Source: Candidatus Avelusimicrobium alvi (GTDB lineage Bacteria > Elusimicrobiota > Elusimicrobia > Elusimicrobiales > Elusimicrobiaceae). Taken from it: DNA of 8,584 nt. The DNA lies in contig DCTQ01000035.1 in the NCBI GenBank assembly GCA_002329395.1, forward strand, positions 1-8,584. The letters are read 5' to 3'. The notes beneath the pieces were generated by a model. The model saw only the letters and a list, made by a program, of their open reading frames with translations. It was not told the origin of the DNA and did not search any database. Of this stretch, positions 5,427-8,584 are shown piece after piece. Numbering within the stretch: position 1 is the stretch's first letter; the number at the start of each line of letters is the position of its first letter. A program made the translations under genes and the position numbers.

Positions 5427-5909
5427 ATGAAAAAATTATTGCTTTTAACCGCCGCAGCCGTATTGGCGGCGGCTTGTATGAGACTGCCGGAAGTGCCCAC
5501 GCTGGGCACCGTAGAACTGCCCGTGGCCGCCGAAGAAGAAGCGGTGTGGACTTCCGCCGATTACGAAGGCAAACCCGTGCTGGTGGTGTTTATGGGTTCC
5601 TGGTGCCCGTATTGCAAAATGTCCATGCCGGCCGTAAACGCGGCGGCCGAAGCGTACGACGGCAAAGCCGAAGTGGTAAGCGTATTTATGGACGCGGACC
5701 CCGAAACCGTCATAAAAGTGGCCAAAGAACACAACTTAAAAGCCAAGGCGCTCTACAACGGGGGCGCGGTGGCGCAGGAAATGGAAGTAACGGGCCTGCC
5801 GCATGCGGCGTTGTTTGATAAAAAGCACCGCGCCGTAAAAGTGTGGGAAGGCTTCAGCCCCACGCTGGAACAGGAATTTAAAGAACACCTGGAACGCTTA
5901 ACCAAATAA
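5427..5909 (+). CDS. Thioredoxin-like (TlpA-type) lipoprotein
   Basis: The 160-residue product begins with a lipoprotein signal peptide: MKKLLLL, then lipobox LAAAC with lipidated Cys17 followed by Met-Arg. The mature protein is a thioredoxin fold. The strand VLVVFMGSWCPYC (51-63) carries the redox pair Cys60-Pro-Tyr-Cys63, and the cis-proline is in GLPH (Pro125). It should act as a thiol-disulfide reductase or isomerase on the periplasmic side of a membrane, as TlpA/ResA-type proteins do. The start at 5427 is chosen because AGGAG (5417-5421) lies 5 bases upstream and because it gives a clean signal peptide; the 20-residue extension to 5367 is not signal-like. It is divergent from the M23 operon with 63 bases between. 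A terminator follows 6 bases after the stop. No redox partner such as CcdA/DsbD is in the window, so the substrate is unknown. Confidence 0.88.
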   Translation: MKKLLLLTAAAVLAAACMRLPEVPTLGTVELPVAAEEEAVWTSADYEGKPVLVVFMGSWCPYCKMSMPAVNAAAEAYDGKAEVVSVFMDADPETVIKVAKEHNLKAKALYNGGAVAQEMEVTGLPHAALFDKKHRAVKVWEGFSPTLEQEFKEHLERLTK

Positions 5910-5915
5910 ACCTTT

Positions 5916-5940
5916 GTCCCGCCGCAAGGCGGGACTTTTT
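5916..5940 (+). terminator. Intrinsic terminator in the 44-base gap before the DUF2339 gene
   Basis: GTCCCGCC (5916-5923) pairs perfectly with GGCGGGAC (5928-5935) across a GCAA loop, which is a stable GNRA tetraloop, and five T follow (5936-5940). The Shine-Dalgarno of the next gene begins 3 bases after the last T, so any transcript reading through places the site just after the hairpin. Confidence 0.85.
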
Positions 5941-5953
5941 CATGGGAGAAAGC

Positions 5954-7948
5954 ATGACGGTTATCCTGGCTATTATCATTTTAGCGGAATTTATTTGGCT
6001 GCTTGCCCTGCAGGACAGCCTGGGCGGCCTGCGTTTTAAAATAAGACAGCTTGAAAAACGCCTGCCGCAGCAGACGGCCGAAACCGCGGAAAACGCTCCG
6101 GCCCAAACGCCGGTATCACAAGCGGCGCCCGCGGCGCAAACGGATGCCGGGCAAGAGGAGCCCGCCGTCCGGCAGGAACGCGCGGCAGAGCCGGCCAAAC
6201 CGGCTTCGCCGGCCCCGCAAAAGCCCGATTTTACCGTTGCGAAACTGTTTTCGTGGATTGGCGGATTTACGCTCCTGCTCGGCGTTATTTTCTGGATTAA
6301 ATACGCCATTGAAAACGATTTGATTTCCCCCGAACTGCATATTGCGGCCAGCATGCTGCTGGGCGTGGGGTTATGGACTGTGGGCGCGCTTATTCAAAAA
6401 TCCGCGTTTAAAACCACGTCCGACACGCTGTGCGCCAGCGGCCTGTGCATTTGTTACGCCGCGCTGTTTTCGGCCTATTATTTTTATCAGCTGCTCGGCC
6501 AGCCGGCCGCGTTTATCCTGCTGGGCCTTACCGCGCTGGCCGCGTTCGGCACCGCCGTGTGGAGAAACGCAAAATATATCGGCTTCCTGGCGCAAATTAT
6601 CGGGTTTTTAACGCCCTTTTTATTCCCGTCTAAAGACCCCAACCTGTTTTTCCTGCTCTCTTACTTTGCGTTTATCAATGCGGCGGCCGCCGCCGCGGCG
6701 TTAAAACGCGGCTGGAACGGGCAGATTTTCTCCTCCGCCGCGTTCACCGCGCTGTGCCTGCTTTTTGTGGTGCCGGGAATGAAGAACACGCCCGAGGCCC
6801 TGCATATTTTGATGGGCTTTACGCTTTTTTTCGGCGCGTTATACGGCCTGGCGGCTTTTCTGCGCCGGAAAGGAGAATTTTTATTGGCGTCCTGCGTTTT
6901 AACCGCGCTGGTGCAGTTTGAATACCTGATTTTGTTCATTTGCACTTCTTCATACGGCAAGACCCTGCCGTTTTGTATTTGGACGGCGGCGGGGTGTGCC
7001 TTGTTCGCCGGTGCGCCGTTTGATTTCAAAGAACGCTTTTTTGCGGACAAATTTGCCTGGGCTGCCGTCTCCGTGTCCGGCGCGGCGGCCTGCCTGATTA
7101 TCCTCCTGGCCCTGCGCCACGCATGTGATTGGAACAACGGCCTCGTCCCCTTGCTGTTTGCCGCCGCTTACGGCTTTATCGCCGCACATGTATACCGCTG
7201 GCAGCCGCTTGATGAGGGCATACAGCGCCTGCGGCTGACGTGGCTGGGCGGCGCGGCCGCGCTGTTTTTCACGCTGGCGGTGGTCTGCCAGCTGGAACGC
7301 GCCTGGCTGACGCTGGCGCTGGCGGGCGAAGGCTGTGCGCTTATTTGGCTGAACCATAAACTCGGCCACGGGGGCCTTACAGCGCTGGGCAAATGGCTGT
7401 TGGGTGCGGCATGCGTGCGGCTGGCGCTGAATCCGGCGGTGCTGGATTATTACGCCGGCGCCACTAAAATTTTCAACTGGTATTTGTACGCTTACGGCCT
7501 GAGCGCGGCGGCCATGCTGCTGGCGGCGCGCGGATGGCTGCCCCGCAGGGATACCGGGTCCATTCATTTCTTGCAAGCGCTGGCGGGCGTCACGCTGTTT
7601 GCGCTGGTGAACATTGAAATAGCAGACTATTTTTCCGCAGGCGGCCCGCTGGAGTTTGAGCTGTTTGGCGACGTAACCGCCGCCGCGGCCTACACCGTGG
7701 CCTGGGCGGTATGCGGCGCGGTATGCCTGTTCCTCGCGCTGGGCGACGCCAAAAGCTGGCTGCACAAGGCCGGGCTGGGGCTTGTGGCGGCGGCGCTGGC
7801 CAAATTATTTTTGTCCGACGTGTGGAAGCTGGAAACGTCGTCGCGCATTATCGTGCTGATTGGCGTAGCGGTCATTTTAATGGCGGTATCGTTTGCATAC
7901 CAGCAGTTCCGCGCGTCCAAGCGCAACCCGCCGGAAGAAGAGAAATAA
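5954..7948 (+). CDS. DUF2339 polytopic membrane protein
   Basis: The 664-residue product has one N-terminal transmembrane helix (about 2-19), a short charged helix (25-37), a Pro/Ala/Glu-rich linker (about 39-92) and then a long run of hydrophobic helices to the C-terminus, more than 15 by eye. The block KLFSWIGGFTLLLGVIFWIK followed by YAIENDLISPELHIAASMLLG is the usual opening of the DUF2339 domain, and the final helix is followed by a short charged tail. The biochemical role of this family is not established. I prefer the ATG at 5954 because GGGAG (5944-5948) lies 5 bases upstream. The earlier in-frame ATG at 5942 lies right after the terminator T-run and has no ribosome site. The gene is GC-rich. 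No separate promoter is seen in the short gap, so it may depend on read-through or on a promoter inside the thioredoxin-like gene. Confidence 0.85.
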   Translation: MTVILAIIILAEFIWLLALQDSLGGLRFKIRQLEKRLPQQTAETAENAPAQTPVSQAAPAAQTDAGQEEPAVRQERAAEPAKPASPAPQKPDFTVAKLFSWIGGFTLLLGVIFWIKYAIENDLISPELHIAASMLLGVGLWTVGALIQKSAFKTTSDTLCASGLCICYAALFSAYYFYQLLGQPAAFILLGLTALAAFGTAVWRNAKYIGFLAQIIGFLTPFLFPSKDPNLFFLLSYFAFINAAAAAAALKRGWNGQIFSSAAFTALCLLFVVPGMKNTPEALHILMGFTLFFGALYGLAAFLRRKGEFLLASCVLTALVQFEYLILFICTSSYGKTLPFCIWTAAGCALFAGAPFDFKERFFADKFAWAAVSVSGAAACLIILLALRHACDWNNGLVPLLFAAAYGFIAAHVYRWQPLDEGIQRLRLTWLGGAAALFFTLAVVCQLERAWLTLALAGEGCALIWLNHKLGHGGLTALGKWLLGAACVRLALNPAVLDYYAGATKIFNWYLYAYGLSAAAMLLAARGWLPRRDTGSIHFLQALAGVTLFALVNIEIADYFSAGGPLEFELFGDVTAAAAYTVAWAVCGAVCLFLALGDAKSWLHKAGLGLVAAALAKLFLSDVWKLETSSRIIVLIGVAVILMAVSFAYQQFRASKRNPPEEEK

Positions 7949-7963
7949 ACATTCTGACACGCC

Positions 7964-7992
7964 AAAAAGCCCCCGTTCACCGGGGCTTTTTT
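7964..7992. terminator. Bidirectional terminator between convergent genes
   Basis: A GC stem (7969-7973 with 7982-7986) is flanked by an A run on the left and a T run on the right that also pair. The T run serves the DUF2339 transcript. The A run, read on the other strand, gives the T tract for the prepilin transcript, whose stop codon is 11 bases away. Confidence 0.85.
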
Positions 7993-8003
7993 ATGGCATA
8001 TTG

Positions 8004-8495
8004 TTATTTAAACACACCGTCCGAAGTGCCGGCAATAGCCTTGCAGATCTCCGGAACAATGGGATTGCCGCTTTTATACTGGCATTTACGCGTCACAGTC
8101 CCATCTGCCGCCACGGATAATAAAATACCATAATCCAACTCCCCTCCGACAATATCCACCCCGTTCTTGGCACGAGAGGCAAAAGCTGTAAAAGTATTGG
8201 TGGCCAACGGATGTACGCTGACATCAAACTGCCAGTCGTTGGTGACAAAGGTATTTGCAGCATCTGCTTGTATGTTGGGCATTGCCACATCCAACTGGGT
8301 TAAATCCCCGGTATATCCGCCCGTCGCCAGTTTATACGCTTTTTGGGCGTTCAATAAATTATTCAGCAACCGTAACGCTTCGGACGCGCGGGATTTTTCC
8401 ACCGCTTTGGTATATTCCGGCAAAGCCACTGCGGATAAAATACCAATAATAAGCACCACCACCAACAGTTCTATTAACGTGAAACCTTTTTGCAT
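8004..8495 (-). CDS. Type IV prepilin-like protein (PilE/PulG type)
   Basis: The 163-residue product has a four-residue leader MQKG and then FTLIELLVVVLIIGILSAVALPEY, the class III prepilin signature. Prepilin peptidase would cut after Gly4, and Glu9 is Glu5 of the mature protein. Residues 5-55 form the N-terminal helix and the rest is the globular head. Cys138 and Cys151 probably form a C-terminal disulfide loop, as in PilE-type pilins. The start at 8495 is chosen because GGGAG (8505-8501) lies 5 bases upstream and because it gives the correct short leader; the longer in-frame start would add 27 residues before the signature. The product could be a major or minor pilin or a type II secretion pseudopilin. 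Elusimicrobium genomes are known for many such genes, which suits a pilin. No pilus assembly genes are in the window. A shared terminator lies downstream. Confidence 0.9.
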   Translation of the reverse strand: MQKGFTLIELLVVVLIIGILSAVALPEYTKAVEKSRASEALRLLNNLLNAQKAYKLATGGYTGDLTQLDVAMPNIQADAANTFVTNDWQFDVSVHPLATNTFTAFASRAKNGVDIVGGELDYGILLSVAADGTVTRKCQYKSGNPIVPEICKAIAGTSDGVFK

Positions 8496-8584
8496 AGAAA
8501 CTCCCGAGAAAACGCAAATTTGCCCGGCGCAGGAGCCATACAGGAAGGATAACAAAGCGGGCCGTGCTTTACCCACTTTATCAA

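Noticed and set aside
6950..7765. 271-codon minus-strand open frame inside the DUF2339 gene
   Set aside because: It is Arg/Gln/Ala-rich with no domain or ribosome site, typical of the antisense of a GC-rich membrane-protein gene.

Overview
The window looks like a chromosomal segment from a Gram-negative bacterium, most likely a gut member of the Elusimicrobiota. The reasons are a class III prepilin with a two-cysteine C-terminal loop, as in the many PilE-like proteins of Elusimicrobium, together with a bactofilin/LytM operon, lipoprotein signal peptides, an outer-membrane beta-barrel and a DUF2339 membrane protein. This is a judgement from protein character; no search was run. I see no transposase, integrase, CRISPR array, rRNA or origin.

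Left part (1-2073). A signal-peptide gene leaves the window on the minus strand (47 to 1). Facing away from it is a gene-free stretch of about 480 bases. Its second half (226-471) is a dense series of perfect or near-perfect hairpins ending in a very strong intrinsic terminator. The left arm of the terminator can pair instead with an upstream copy of the terminator's right arm, and that upstream copy also forms one side of an earlier three-way junction. This is the layout of a transcription-attenuation switch (riboswitch-like) or of a free-standing structured RNA. I do not recognise its class, and I regard it as the most interesting object in the window. Downstream are a small lipoprotein gene (529-1050) and, 12 bases later, a coiled-coil plus beta-barrel outer-membrane protein (1063-2031), closed by a terminator.

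Middle part (2081-5363, minus strand). A four-gene operon runs M23/LytM endopeptidase, bactofilin, membrane-anchored SurA/PpiD-type N-terminal protein lacking a PPIase domain, and PfkB-family sugar kinase. Gaps are 17, 18 and 3 bases, and a terminator follows at 2363-2392. A tRNA-Leu(CAA) with its own terminator lies further along on the same strand. The peptidase-bactofilin pair is a known cell-shape module: the cytoskeletal bactofilin positions a membrane-bound peptidoglycan hydrolase. Positions 2226-2362 hold only weak hairpins and no gene.

Right part (5364-8584). Divergent from the operon is a thioredoxin-like lipoprotein (5427-5909). A GCAA-loop terminator sits in the 44-base gap before a large polytopic DUF2339 protein (5954-7948). 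A bidirectional terminator at 7964-7992 separates it from a convergent type IV prepilin gene (8004-8495). The reading frame of the prepilin stays open upstream to the window edge.

Several longest-ORF starts are probably too long. Shine-Dalgarno positions and signal or processing motifs support internal starts for the bactofilin, thioredoxin-like, DUF2339 and prepilin genes.
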